From the NCBI GenBank assembly GCA_944387375.1, contig CALXEQ010000001.1:188483-252482 (forward strand): a DNA stretch of 64,000 nucleotides. The letters run 5' to 3'. The DNA comes from an uncultured Clostridia bacterium (GTDB lineage Bacteria > Bacillota > Clostridia > TANB77 > CAG-465). Both the position numbers and the translations under genes were made by a program. The notes below the pieces were generated by a model, which was not told where the DNA came from, did no database searches, and saw only the letters and a list, made by a program, of their open reading frames with translations. This document shows positions 9,819 through 18,613 of this stretch, piece by piece. The first letter of the stretch is position 1. The number at the start of each line of letters is the position of its first letter.

Positions 9819-9838
9819 TATTCTGTCGAATATTTTTT
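9817..9838 (+). terminator. Intrinsic terminator after the TIM-barrel gene
   Basis: Seven-base-pair stem AGTATTC / GAATATT (one G-T pair) with a TGTC loop and a run of T. The stem starts within the stop codon. Confidence 0.55.
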
Positions 9839-9853
9839 ATTTATATAAAGTAC

Positions 9854-9882
9854 TTTCAAATAGGAAAGCTTTATGATATAAT
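9854..9882 (+). promoter_or_regulatory. Sigma-A type promoter for the phosphohexomutase gene
   Basis: TTTCAA (9854-9859) and TATAAT (9877-9882) with 17 bases between, 20 bases ahead of the start codon at 9902. Confidence 0.6.
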
Positions 9883-9901
9883 GCAGATGAGGTGAAAAAT
9901 T

Positions 9902-11278
9902 ATGAGTAAATATAATATTTACAAAAATATAAGTAAAAATATATTTAGAGGATATGATATAAGAGCTGTATATGGACAGGATTTAAACGAAGATATAGCT
10001 TATACCATAGGATTATCTTTTGGTTCTTATATTCAAGATAAAGGATATAATAAATGTCTAGTTGGACATGATAATAGAGACTCATCTAATCCACTAGCAG
10101 ATGCTTTAATAGAGGGGATAACAAGTACTGGTGTAAATGTAGTATATTTAGGATTATGTACAACTCCTATGTATTATTATGCACAAAAATATTTAAAAAT
10201 AGATCCAGGTGTTATGATTACTGCATCACATAATCCTAAAGAATATAATGGATTTAAAGTAGCTTTTGATGATTTTGGTAATGCATGTGGACAAATGATA
10301 CAAGATTTTAGAGTGTATACTGAGAATGGAAACTTTAAAACAGGTAAAGGTAATGTTAGCACTTATGATATTAAAGAGGCATATTTAAAAGCAATAAAAG
10401 AGTCAATAAAAATGGGAGATAAAAAAATAAAAGTTGTTCTTGATACTGCAAATGGTACAGCATCAATTATAGCAAAAGAAGTGTATTCTATGTTTGATAA
10501 TATTGAACTTGTACCGTTAAATATTGAATCTGATCCTGCTTTTCCAAATCATCATCCAGATCCAAGTGTAGAGGCAAATAATAAAATGCTAAAAGATGAA
10601 GTTTTAAAAACACATGCAGATGTGGGGATAGGAATAGATGGAGACGGAGATAGAGTCGGAATTATAGATGAAAAGGGTACAATGATATTTATAGATTTCT
10701 TTGCTATTATTATATGGCGTGACATAATGGATAAAGTAGAAAATAAAAATGCTTTATTTGATGTAAAATGCTCTAAATCTTTAGTAGATGAAATAGTAAA
10801 ACTTGGTGGTACACCAGTATGTTATAGAACAGGTAATTCTTATATGAAAGCTAAAATGAGAGAGGGAGAATTTGCTTTTGGCTCAGAGCTTTCAGGACAT
10901 GTATTTTTCAGAGATAAATGGGATAATATTGACGATGGATTATATGCAGGTCTTAGACTTGTAGAAATTTTATCTAAAACAGATAAAACTGTCTCTGAAC
11001 TATTAGATGGTGTAAATAGATATTATTCTAGTCCAGAGATAATAATTCGTTCAACTGATGAAGAAAAATTTAAGGTTATTGAAAACGTTAAGAATTATTG
11101 TATTGAAAAAGGATATAGCATAAATGATATAGATGGTGTAAGAGCTGAATTTGATAATGGATGGGCACTTGTTAGAGCATCAAATACAGGACCTAATATA
11201 ACTGCAAGATTTGAGGGAAAAACACAAGAGGATGAAAAGGCAATAGAAGAGGAATTTATGAGTTTAATTAAAGGGTAG
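9902..11278 (+). CDS. Phosphomannomutase/phosphoglucomutase
   Basis: 458 residues of the alpha-D-phosphohexomutase family. The phosphoserine loop TASHNPKEYNG (serine near residue 108) accepts and donates phosphate; GDGDRVG (about 246) binds magnesium; ELSGHVFF provides sugar contact; and TGPNITARFEG near the end binds the substrate phosphate. Family members interconvert hexose 6- and 1-phosphates and feed nucleotide-sugar synthesis. The enzyme directly precedes the polysaccharide locus, so supplying precursors for it is a natural inference. Mannose versus glucose preference cannot be told from sequence alone. Confidence 0.88.
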   Translation: MSKYNIYKNISKNIFRGYDIRAVYGQDLNEDIAYTIGLSFGSYIQDKGYNKCLVGHDNRDSSNPLADALIEGITSTGVNVVYLGLCTTPMYYYAQKYLKIDPGVMITASHNPKEYNGFKVAFDDFGNACGQMIQDFRVYTENGNFKTGKGNVSTYDIKEAYLKAIKESIKMGDKKIKVVLDTANGTASIIAKEVYSMFDNIELVPLNIESDPAFPNHHPDPSVEANNKMLKDEVLKTHADVGIGIDGDGDRVGIIDEKGTMIFIDFFAIIIWRDIMDKVENKNALFDVKCSKSLVDEIVKLGGTPVCYRTGNSYMKAKMREGEFAFGSELSGHVFFRDKWDNIDDGLYAGLRLVEILSKTDKTVSELLDGVNRYYSSPEIIIRSTDEEKFKVIENVKNYCIEKGYSINDIDGVRAEFDNGWALVRASNTGPNITARFEGKTQEDEKAIEEEFMSLIKG

Positions 11279-11308
11279 AGGCTTGTTTTTTCAAGCTTCT
11301 ATTTTTTT
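11276..11308 (+). terminator. Intrinsic terminator after the phosphohexomutase gene
   Basis: A 10-bp stem (11276-11285 with 11292-11301, one G-T pair), six-T loop and a seven-T tail. The stem begins with the stop codon. Confidence 0.85.
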
Positions 11309-11311
11309 ATA

Positions 11312-11340
11312 TTGAAAAAAAATTAAAAATATTGTATTAT
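11312..11340 (+). promoter_or_regulatory. Promoter of the polysaccharide locus
   Basis: TTGAAA (11312-11317) and TATTAT (11335-11340) with 17 bases between, just after a terminator and 21 bases before the first start codon. Confidence 0.6.
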
Positions 11341-11361
11341 TAGGGTATAAAAGGAGGATAT

Positions 11362-12312
11362 ATGAAAAAAATTGCAATACTTATACCTTGTTATAATGAA
11401 GAGATAACTGTTGCTAAAGTAATAACAGATTTCAAAAAAGAGCTTCCGGATGCGTTAATATATGTGTACAATAATAATTCTACAGATAATACATTGCAAA
11501 TAGCATATGAAAATGGAGCTATTGTAAAAAACGAATATAGACAAGGTAAAGGAAATGTTGTAAGGAGTATGTTTAGAGATATTGATGCTGATGTGTATGT
11601 ATTAGTTGATGGGGATAATACTTATCCTGCAAATATGGTCCATCAACTTATAAAGCCAATTTTAATGGAGACAGCTGATATGGTTGTAGGAGATAGAATA
11701 TCTAATGGAACATATAAAAAGCAAAATAAAAGATTATTTCATGACTTTGGAAATGGAATGGTAAGAAACACTATAAATAGATTATTTAAAACTAATTTAA
11801 AAGATGTAATGTCTGGATATAGGGCTTTTAGTAGAGCATTTGTGAAAAATGTTCCTATACTTAGCAAAGGCTTTGAGGTAGAAACTGAAATAACGCTTCA
11901 TGCACTAGATAAAAGGTTTATTATTAAAGAGATTCCAATAGAATATAAAGATAGACCAAATAAAAGCAAATCAAAATTAAATACTTTTACAGACGGATAT
12001 AAAGTTATAAAGACAATAATTAAAATGTTAAAAGATTATAAGCCATTAAAGTTTTTTTTATCAATAGCTATAATATTTTTTGTACTAGGACTTATAATAG
12101 GAATACCAGTTATATATGAATATATTTTAACTAGATATATTACAAAAGTTCCATCTGCAGTTCTTAGTACAGGACTTATGATTTTTTCTGTAATAATTGC
12201 ACAGTGTGGTGTTATTTTAGATACAGTAGTAAAAGATGATAAAGAAAAATATGAAATAGAGTTAAATAAATATACAACATTAGAAAAGATAAAAGAAAAC
12301 ATAAAAGAATAA
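11362..12312 (+). CDS. GT2 glycosyltransferase with C-terminal membrane helices
   Basis: 316 residues. The N-terminal two thirds are a GT-A fold family 2 transferase: PCYNEEITV at the start, VDGDNTYPANM with the metal-binding DGD, and DVMSGYRAFSR downstream. Two membrane helices lie near residues 231-251 and 268-290. This arrangement resembles polyprenyl-phosphate glycosyltransferases (dolichol-phosphate mannose synthase, GtrB), which move a sugar from a nucleotide to undecaprenyl phosphate in the membrane. First gene of the locus, RBS AAAGGAGG. Confidence 0.8.
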   Translation: MKKIAILIPCYNEEITVAKVITDFKKELPDALIYVYNNNSTDNTLQIAYENGAIVKNEYRQGKGNVVRSMFRDIDADVYVLVDGDNTYPANMVHQLIKPILMETADMVVGDRISNGTYKKQNKRLFHDFGNGMVRNTINRLFKTNLKDVMSGYRAFSRAFVKNVPILSKGFEVETEITLHALDKRFIIKEIPIEYKDRPNKSKSKLNTFTDGYKVIKTIIKMLKDYKPLKFFLSIAIIFFVLGLIIGIPVIYEYILTRYITKVPSAVLSTGLMIFSVIIAQCGVILDTVVKDDKEKYEIELNKYTTLEKIKENIKE

Positions 12313-12315
12313 TAG

Positions 12316-12382
12316 CAAGATATTTTGGTAAAAATCCCTTTTAATATATGGCGTATTATGGTATAATTATGGCGATATCTTG
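12316..12382 (+). promoter_or_regulatory. Candidate promoter with repeats upstream of the ABC exporter
   Basis: TATAAT at 12362-12367 has only a weak -35 (TTTTAA, 12339-12344). It is flanked by two copies of ATGGCG (12348-12353 and 12369-12374), 21 bases apart, and by an outer inverted repeat CAAGATAT / ATATCTTG (12316-12323 and 12375-12382). The spacing of two helical turns suggests a protein-binding site, but this is inference. Confidence 0.4.
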
Positions 12383-12410
12383 AAATTAAGAGTAAGAAAG
12401 GAAGAAAAAT

Positions 12411-13193
12411 ATGGGTTTTATTAGCAAGATTAAAGAAATTTATACATATAGACATATGTTATTTACATTAGTAAAACAAGATATAAATGGTAGATATAAA
12501 GGATCAATTTTTGGATTTTTATGGACATTATTAAATCCATTATTTATGTTACTTGTTTATTCTATTGTATTTCAGTTTGTTTTTAGATCAGATATAGAAA
12601 ATTATCCAATTTATTTATTTATATGTTTGATGCCATGGAATGCATTTAATAATATGATAGGAGCAGGAACAACTTGTGTATCCAATAATGCAAGTATATT
12701 AAAAAAAGTATATTTTCCAAGAGAAGTATTACCTTTATCAGTGGTAATTAGTAATACTATTCAATATTTCTTTAGTGTAGTAATTATATTTATTGCTTTA
12801 CTTGTATCAGGAGTAGGAATTTCTTGGTATGCTTTACTATTACCTCTTGTGGTTTTGGTACAAATTACTTTTGCATTTGGATTAATTTTAATGTTATCTG
12901 CAGCAAATGTTTATGTAAGAGATGTACAGTATATGATGAATCCAATAATGATGATTTGGATGTATGCATCACCAATATTATATAGTATTACAATGGTTCC
13001 AGAAAAATGGTTATGGCTATATAAACTAAATCCTATGGTTTCAATATTACAAGGATATCAAAATATTTTATATGATCAAACATTACCAGATTTTAAGAGT
13101 CTAGGAATAGTATTTCTAGTATCACTAGGCATTTGTGTAATTGGATATTTAATATTTAATAAATTACAAAGACGTTTTGCAGAGGAGGTTTAA
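12411..13193 (+). CDS. ABC-2 type polysaccharide export permease (Wzm/TagG-like)
   Basis: 260 residues with six predicted membrane helices. The start DINGRYKGSIFGFLWTLLNP and the later MNPIMMIWMYASPILYS are typical of permeases exporting lipid-linked O-antigen or teichoic acid. It overlaps no other gene and is followed by its ATPase, whose start lies just past this stop. Together they would move an undecaprenyl-linked glycan across the membrane. Confidence 0.88.
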   Translation: MGFISKIKEIYTYRHMLFTLVKQDINGRYKGSIFGFLWTLLNPLFMLLVYSIVFQFVFRSDIENYPIYLFICLMPWNAFNNMIGAGTTCVSNNASILKKVYFPREVLPLSVVISNTIQYFFSVVIIFIALLVSGVGISWYALLLPLVVLVQITFAFGLILMLSAANVYVRDVQYMMNPIMMIWMYASPILYSITMVPEKWLWLYKLNPMVSILQGYQNILYDQTLPDFKSLGIVFLVSLGICVIGYLIFNKLQRRFAEEV

Positions 13194-13194
13194 T

Positions 13195-13947
13195 ATGGCT
13201 AAAAGGAAAAATAAAAATGATGATATTGCGATTTCTGTAAAAAATGTTACAAAAGAATTTACTGTTTGGGAAGATAAGTCATATTTTTTAAAAGAAAAAA
13301 TAGGAAATTTTAAAAGAAACAAAAAAAGAAAACATGTAGTTTTAAAAGATATATCATGTGATATAAAAAAAGGTCAATCAGTAGCATTAATAGGTGTTAA
13401 TGGTTCTGGTAAATCTACACTTTTAAAGCTATTAAATAAAATTATATATCCTGAAAAAGGAACTATTGAAATAAATGGAAAAGTATCAAGTATGATAGAG
13501 CTTGGTGCTGGATTTAATACAGATTTTACAGGACGTGAAAATATATATTTTAATGCGTCTATGTATGGTCTTGGAAAAAAAGATGTTGATCCAATAATAG
13601 ATGATATAATAGAGTTTTCAGAGCTTGGAGACTTTATAGAAACACCTGTAAGGACATATTCATCTGGAATGTATATGAGACTTGCTTTTTCAATAGCTGT
13701 AAATGTACAAGCAGATATATTATTAATAGATGAAATATTAGCTGTTGGAGATGCACATTTCCAATCAAAATGTTTAAATAAAATGAAAGAGCTAAAAGCA
13801 CAAGGAAAAACTATGGTATTTGTATCTCATAATATAGATCAGGTAAAAAGTTTTTGTGATAGAGCATTATGGATTAAAGATGGTGAAATAATGATGGATG
13901 GAGATACTGATAAAGTATTAGAAGAATATATAAAAGTTCAAGGATAG
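13195..13947 (+). CDS. ABC transporter ATPase of polysaccharide export (Wzt/TagH-like)
   Basis: 250 residues. Start at the ATG at 13195 behind GAGGAGGT; an upstream ATG at 13177 lies inside the permease gene. Walker A GVNGSGKST, signature YSSGMYMRLAFS, Walker B ILLIDEILAVGD and the switch histidine in VSHN are all present. It ends soon after the nucleotide-binding domain, so the C-terminal carbohydrate-binding domain of long Wzt proteins is absent. Partner of the preceding permease. Confidence 0.9.
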   Translation: MAKRKNKNDDIAISVKNVTKEFTVWEDKSYFLKEKIGNFKRNKKRKHVVLKDISCDIKKGQSVALIGVNGSGKSTLLKLLNKIIYPEKGTIEINGKVSSMIELGAGFNTDFTGRENIYFNASMYGLGKKDVDPIIDDIIEFSELGDFIETPVRTYSSGMYMRLAFSIAVNVQADILLIDEILAVGDAHFQSKCLNKMKELKAQGKTMVFVSHNIDQVKSFCDRALWIKDGEIMMDGDTDKVLEEYIKVQG

Positions 13948-13962
13948 AAAGGTAACATAAAT

Positions 13963-15717
13963 ATGAGTAATAATATAAAAATTATTTGCTGTGATAGTAC
14001 AGATAAGTACAAAAATGAATATAAAAAGTATTTTAATAATTATGATATATTAGATTTAAAATATAGTGATTTATTAAAAAATAATGATAATCAAATAAAA
14101 GAAGAAAATCCATTATTTAAAGAGTATATAATTTTTTCATATTTATATAATAATGCAGGATTACTTTTATATGGAGATTTTGAATTTATTAAAAGTATAA
14201 AAGCCTTTTTTGAAAATGATTTTTTTATAGGATTTAAGGATTATTCAGATTTAGCTTGTAATATTATATGGGTAAAGGAGAAGAATAATGCTACTATAAA
14301 GAGAGTTTTAGAATTAATAAGACAAGAAAAATATAGTAATATTACAGATTTATTTTCAGAAATTATAGAAAAAGATTTACATAATAATTATAATTATGTT
14401 TTAAAATTTGATAATAACTCTTATATATATCCATATGATTTCTTTTATCCTGTAGATTATGAAAGAATAGGAAAAGGATTTACAGATAATATAAAAACAA
14501 TATATTATGATCCTAATCAAAAGCTTACTAGTAAACAAAAATATAAAATCAATACTTTAAGAAAAATTGGACCAACAGCTTGTGAGTATTTCTTTGAGAT
14601 TACAAGAAGAGTAAAAAACAATGTTGGATATAAGAAGTATATAACAGTTCAAAAAATTAAAAGTAGATTTTCTGTAAAAAAAGATGCTGGGATTGAAGAA
14701 ACTTTTGAGGCTTTAGATAAGTATTTAGAAAGAAAAAATAATGGGGAAAATATAGAATATTTAATAATACATAATCCTAGATGGCTTGGAGTAACTAGTG
14801 CTACCAAAGAATTATTTACTAATTTACTTCCTATGCAAGAAGTATTTTTAAATAGTAATGTAGATAAAATTGTAGATATGATTATTAAAATTGATGCAAA
14901 GCAAGTAATATTTAGTGCTTTTAATTATGGATGGGATAAAATAGCAAGAAAATTAAAAGAAAGAAATAAAGATATAAAACTAAAAAGTTTTTGGCATGGT
15001 AGTCATTCTCAGGTAATTGAAGAAATTAATTGGGGTACAAATTTAATGGTTATAAATTTGCATAAAGAACACATTATAGATGTTATGGGAACATGCAAAG
15101 AAAGTTTAGTTAATTTTTATAAATCGCAAGGATATAAAACAGCATTTATTAAAAATACTGTAAGATTAAATGATGATGTTAAAGATGCGATAAGTAAAGT
15201 AAAAAAACAAGATGATGGTAAATTAAAATTTGGATTATATTCTGCAAGTACTGATTGGAGAAAAAATACATTTAATCAAGTTATGGCAGCTTCTTATTTC
15301 GATAATGCACAACTTGAGGTGGTACCTTTAAGATATGAACTTAAAAAACTAGCATATTATAATGATTTAGAAATTGTTGGTTCAGACTCACATTTAAAAA
15401 GAGAGGATTTGCTTTTAAGAATGGCACAAAGAGATGTTGTTTTATATGTAACATTTTCAGAATGTGCACCAATGCTTCCTATAGAAAGCTTAGAAGCTGG
15501 AACTATTTGTATAATGGGACATAATCATCATTATTTTAAAGATAGTAAATTACATGATTATTTAGTTGTTGAAAGAGAAGATGATGTTATTTCTATTTGT
15601 GAAAAAATAGAAAACGCATTAAAAAATAAAGATGAAATATTTAGGTTATACAAAGAGTGGAAAAAACAAAATGATGAAGAAAGTAAATTAAGTGTTGAAG
15701 AATTCTTAAAAATGTAA
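13963..15717 (+). CDS. Two-domain glycosyltransferase: decayed GT32-like plus GT-B
   Basis: 584 residues, no membrane segment. The N-terminal part (about 1-190) aligns by eye with the GT32 domain encoded at 16798: both have a gene-wide order of helix, GG/AG turn, an acidic strand, FFIGF or LFLGV, then IIWVKE or VVWVKE, then YPYDFFYP or YPMEYFYP. But the catalytic LDTDME of GT32 is LYGDFE here, so the first metal-binding aspartate is lost. The C-terminal part (about 250-584) has WHGSHS and ECAPMLPIE, an E-x7-E motif of retaining GT-B enzymes, and is clearly paralogous to the next gene. Acceptor and donor are unknown. Confidence 0.7.
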   Translation: MSNNIKIICCDSTDKYKNEYKKYFNNYDILDLKYSDLLKNNDNQIKEENPLFKEYIIFSYLYNNAGLLLYGDFEFIKSIKAFFENDFFIGFKDYSDLACNIIWVKEKNNATIKRVLELIRQEKYSNITDLFSEIIEKDLHNNYNYVLKFDNNSYIYPYDFFYPVDYERIGKGFTDNIKTIYYDPNQKLTSKQKYKINTLRKIGPTACEYFFEITRRVKNNVGYKKYITVQKIKSRFSVKKDAGIEETFEALDKYLERKNNGENIEYLIIHNPRWLGVTSATKELFTNLLPMQEVFLNSNVDKIVDMIIKIDAKQVIFSAFNYGWDKIARKLKERNKDIKLKSFWHGSHSQVIEEINWGTNLMVINLHKEHIIDVMGTCKESLVNFYKSQGYKTAFIKNTVRLNDDVKDAISKVKKQDDGKLKFGLYSASTDWRKNTFNQVMAASYFDNAQLEVVPLRYELKKLAYYNDLEIVGSDSHLKREDLLLRMAQRDVVLYVTFSECAPMLPIESLEAGTICIMGHNHHYFKDSKLHDYLVVEREDDVISICEKIENALKNKDEIFRLYKEWKKQNDEESKLSVEEFLKM

Positions 15718-15726
15718 GGAGGAAGT

Positions 15727-16782
15727 ATGAATAGACATGTAAAGAAGGTAAAATCTATATTTTTTTACCAAAAAGAACAAACAGAAGATGTAATAGAAGA
15801 TATAAACGAGATAGAAAATGGGTCTTTTGTTGTAATATATAATCCAGAATGTTTTGGAATAAAGAATTCTGCAAAAGAAATTTTTGGAAAGAAAAATTGT
15901 GTAAAATTATATGAGATTTTCAATGAGAAGCAGATTTGTAATATTGCCCAAGCTATTGTAGATAAAAATTTTGAACAAGTAATTTTTGCTACTATGGCAT
16001 ATGGATATAAAGATTTGGCAGAAAAAATATATGAGCTTAACAATAAAATTAAAATAAAATTTATGTGGCATGGTAGCCATTCTCTATTTGTAAACTATAA
16101 TGAACAGAAATTTTTAGAAGAGATTTTACAGCTTCAAAAAAGAAAAATAGTAACATCAATAGGATTTTTAAAGAAGAGTATGAAAGAGTTTTATTCAAAA
16201 AAAGGATATAATTCGTATTGGTTAATTAATGATGTGAATTTAGATAAAAACAAAATAGAGAAAAAAGAAAAAAATAATGAAATAAAAATTGGACTATATT
16301 CATCTGGTGATAGATGGGAGAAAAATACGTATAATCAACTTAGTGCATGTGCAATGGTAAAAAATGCTTATGTTGATATTGTACCAATGACAAAGCTTGC
16401 AACTAGTTTTTGTAAACTTATGAGTATAAAAACTGTTAGTGATGATAATGAATTTTCTATAAAAAGAAAAGAATTATTAAAGAGAATGTCTAAAAATACT
16501 ATCAATTTATATGTTACATTTACTGAATCTTCACCTATGATACCATTGGAAAGCTTTGAGGTAGGAGTTCCATGTATAATTGGAAATAATACAGATTATT
16601 TTAAGGGAAATGAAATAGAAAACTATATTGTTGTAAAGGAAGAAGACAATATTGATGAAATATATGATAAGATAAATTTATGTATTGAAAATAAAGAGAA
16701 AGTATTAGAATTATATAAGGATTGGAAAAAAGAACACACTAAAAAGGTGTTAGAATTAAAAGAGGAATTTTTAAATAGTTAA
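15727..16782 (+). CDS. GT-B glycosyltransferase, paralogue of preceding C-terminal domain
   Basis: 351 residues. It shares with the previous protein the WHGSHS motif, a GLYSSGDRWEKNTYNQ block (GLYSASTDWRKNTFNQ there), and ESSPMIPLE, again E-x7-E, near the end. This points to tandem duplication of a GT-B fold domain. No GT32-like part is present. It lies 9 bases after its paralogue and is presumably co-translated in the same operon. The family is not one I can name with certainty; GT4-like is the nearest description. Confidence 0.65.
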   Translation: MNRHVKKVKSIFFYQKEQTEDVIEDINEIENGSFVVIYNPECFGIKNSAKEIFGKKNCVKLYEIFNEKQICNIAQAIVDKNFEQVIFATMAYGYKDLAEKIYELNNKIKIKFMWHGSHSLFVNYNEQKFLEEILQLQKRKIVTSIGFLKKSMKEFYSKKGYNSYWLINDVNLDKNKIEKKEKNNEIKIGLYSSGDRWEKNTYNQLSACAMVKNAYVDIVPMTKLATSFCKLMSIKTVSDDNEFSIKRKELLKRMSKNTINLYVTFTESSPMIPLESFEVGVPCIIGNNTDYFKGNEIENYIVVKEEDNIDEIYDKINLCIENKEKVLELYKDWKKEHTKKVLELKEEFLNS

Positions 16783-16797
16783 TGGAGGTTAATATAA

Positions 16798-18612
16798 ATG
16801 GAAAAAAATAACAAGATAATACATTATATTTGGTTTGGTGGAAATCCAATTTCTGAACTTACAAAAAAATGTATTGCTACTTGGAAAAAGTACCTTCCAG
16901 ACTTTGAAATCAAAGAATGGAATGAAAATAATTTTGATGTAACACAATGTCCTTTTGTAAAGGAAGCTTTTGAACAAAAAAAATGGGCTTTTGTAGCAGA
17001 TTATACAAGATTTAAGGTGTTAGAAGAATATGGTGGAATATATCTTGATACTGATATGGAAATAACAGCAGATATATCTAAATTTTTAGAAGATGATTTG
17101 TTTTTAGGTGTAGAAGATTCTAAGCAAATTAATGCTGCAGTTGTTTGGGTTAAAGAGGCACATAATCCTTATATAAAAGATATTGTAGATATATATGAAA
17201 GCAAGAAGAAGTTTAATGAAACTGGAGACTTATATGATGAGAGTGTACCTAAAGTGTTAACAAAATACTTTAGTAAATTCGGATTTGACGGTGAGAAGGA
17301 TGAAATCCAAATTTTTGAAGATAATAAGATACATATATATCCTATGGAATATTTTTATCCATTAAGTTATGACTATCAAAATAACAAATTTACAGATAAC
17401 TCTGTTATGATTCATCATTTTGATGCAACTTGGATAAAACCTATGGAAAAATTTAAAACAAAAATGAAAAGAAAAAATATGGTATGGGTTGTATATATTA
17501 TAGATTTTTTCATTTCAATAAAAAATAAGATTAAGTTTTTTAGTAATAACAGAGACTTGACGATATTTTTTACTATGTTTTTGACAATGTTTTTAGCAAT
17601 GTTAACGTTAAAACCTATAAATGATGCAGGGATATTTTCTAATATTTCTGTTGGAGGAAAATCTTTATTACAAATTGTTGGATTTTCTTTTATATGGACT
17701 TTCGTTACAGCTAAAATAAGAAATATAGATTTGAATTCATATGTAGATAGAATAACAAATTTTAATCCAGACAATGAAAATTATAAAGCACCTTTATTAA
17801 ATTTGGAACAAACTCTTAAATTACAAAAAAGAGAAAGAATAATATATCTATTTCAATTTATAACAACATTGTTTGTGGCTTTTTTACCAATTTTAGAATT
17901 AGTAAATATTTTACCCAATAATACTACAATTTTTGGGTTATTGCTAATATTAAATATGTATTATATATATTTAGGTATAAAGAAAAAATATAAATACAGA
18001 ATATTAGAGTTAGTGCCATATGCAATAATTCTATCACTTATGATTGTATTAAATCCTGCAATAGGAATATTAATATCTATTGTAACTTTTGGATTTATAT
18101 TATATAAGTTAATAAGTTTAAAAATTAAACCTAAAAGACTTAAAGCTTTTGTTATAGCATATATTGTATGTACATTCTTGGTTGCTATTTTAAGTGTAGC
18201 AATTCCAAATTTTAACAAATTTGATAGTATTAATATTGGATCTAATTTAATAGAAAACAATAAATTAGATGAAATAGATAATGTAGAATTAGAAAGTGAA
18301 GTAATTACACAATTTAATGCTGCAAAGCCAGTATTCTACGACAATATTAAAGACACTATAATTTCAAATGTTAGCTTATATCCTAATTTATATGTTATAA
18401 TGTCAATAGTTTTAATTATAATAATATCTATAGTATCTAAAAAATTTGACTATATATTTTTATTAATACAGATATTATTAGGTTCTATATATATAATGAG
18501 TATATCGATAAATTCTTTATTATATATTTCTTGTATATGTTTTGCTTTTATATTATTATTTGCTATAGAAATTATAGTAGATAAAATATTAACTAGAACG
18601 TGGGAGGAATAA
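16798..18612 (+). CDS. GT32 glycosyltransferase fused to a polytopic membrane domain
   Basis: 604 residues. The first 225 are a GT32 (OCH1/capsular mannosyltransferase-like) domain: IIHYIWFGG at the start, then YGGIYLDTDMEI with an intact DxD. About residues 235-604 are unlike the usual GT32 partner: roughly nine to ten hydrophobic helices with one longer extracytoplasmic loop near residues 465-515. GT32 proteins are normally soluble, so the fusion is noteworthy. The membrane part may anchor the enzyme to a lipid-linked acceptor. RBS GGAGG; the next gene starts one base after this stop. Confidence 0.7.
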   Translation: MEKNNKIIHYIWFGGNPISELTKKCIATWKKYLPDFEIKEWNENNFDVTQCPFVKEAFEQKKWAFVADYTRFKVLEEYGGIYLDTDMEITADISKFLEDDLFLGVEDSKQINAAVVWVKEAHNPYIKDIVDIYESKKKFNETGDLYDESVPKVLTKYFSKFGFDGEKDEIQIFEDNKIHIYPMEYFYPLSYDYQNNKFTDNSVMIHHFDATWIKPMEKFKTKMKRKNMVWVVYIIDFFISIKNKIKFFSNNRDLTIFFTMFLTMFLAMLTLKPINDAGIFSNISVGGKSLLQIVGFSFIWTFVTAKIRNIDLNSYVDRITNFNPDNENYKAPLLNLEQTLKLQKRERIIYLFQFITTLFVAFLPILELVNILPNNTTIFGLLLILNMYYIYLGIKKKYKYRILELVPYAIILSLMIVLNPAIGILISIVTFGFILYKLISLKIKPKRLKAFVIAYIVCTFLVAILSVAIPNFNKFDSINIGSNLIENNKLDEIDNVELESEVITQFNAAKPVFYDNIKDTIISNVSLYPNLYVIMSIVLIIIISIVSKKFDYIFLLIQILLGSIYIMSISINSLLYISCICFAFILLFAIEIIVDKILTRTWEE

Positions 18613-18613
18613 A

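Noticed and set aside
13963-14530. Active GT32 domain in the 584-residue protein
   Set aside because: The LDTD motif is missing (LYGD), so an active GT32 site is unlikely; described as decayed.
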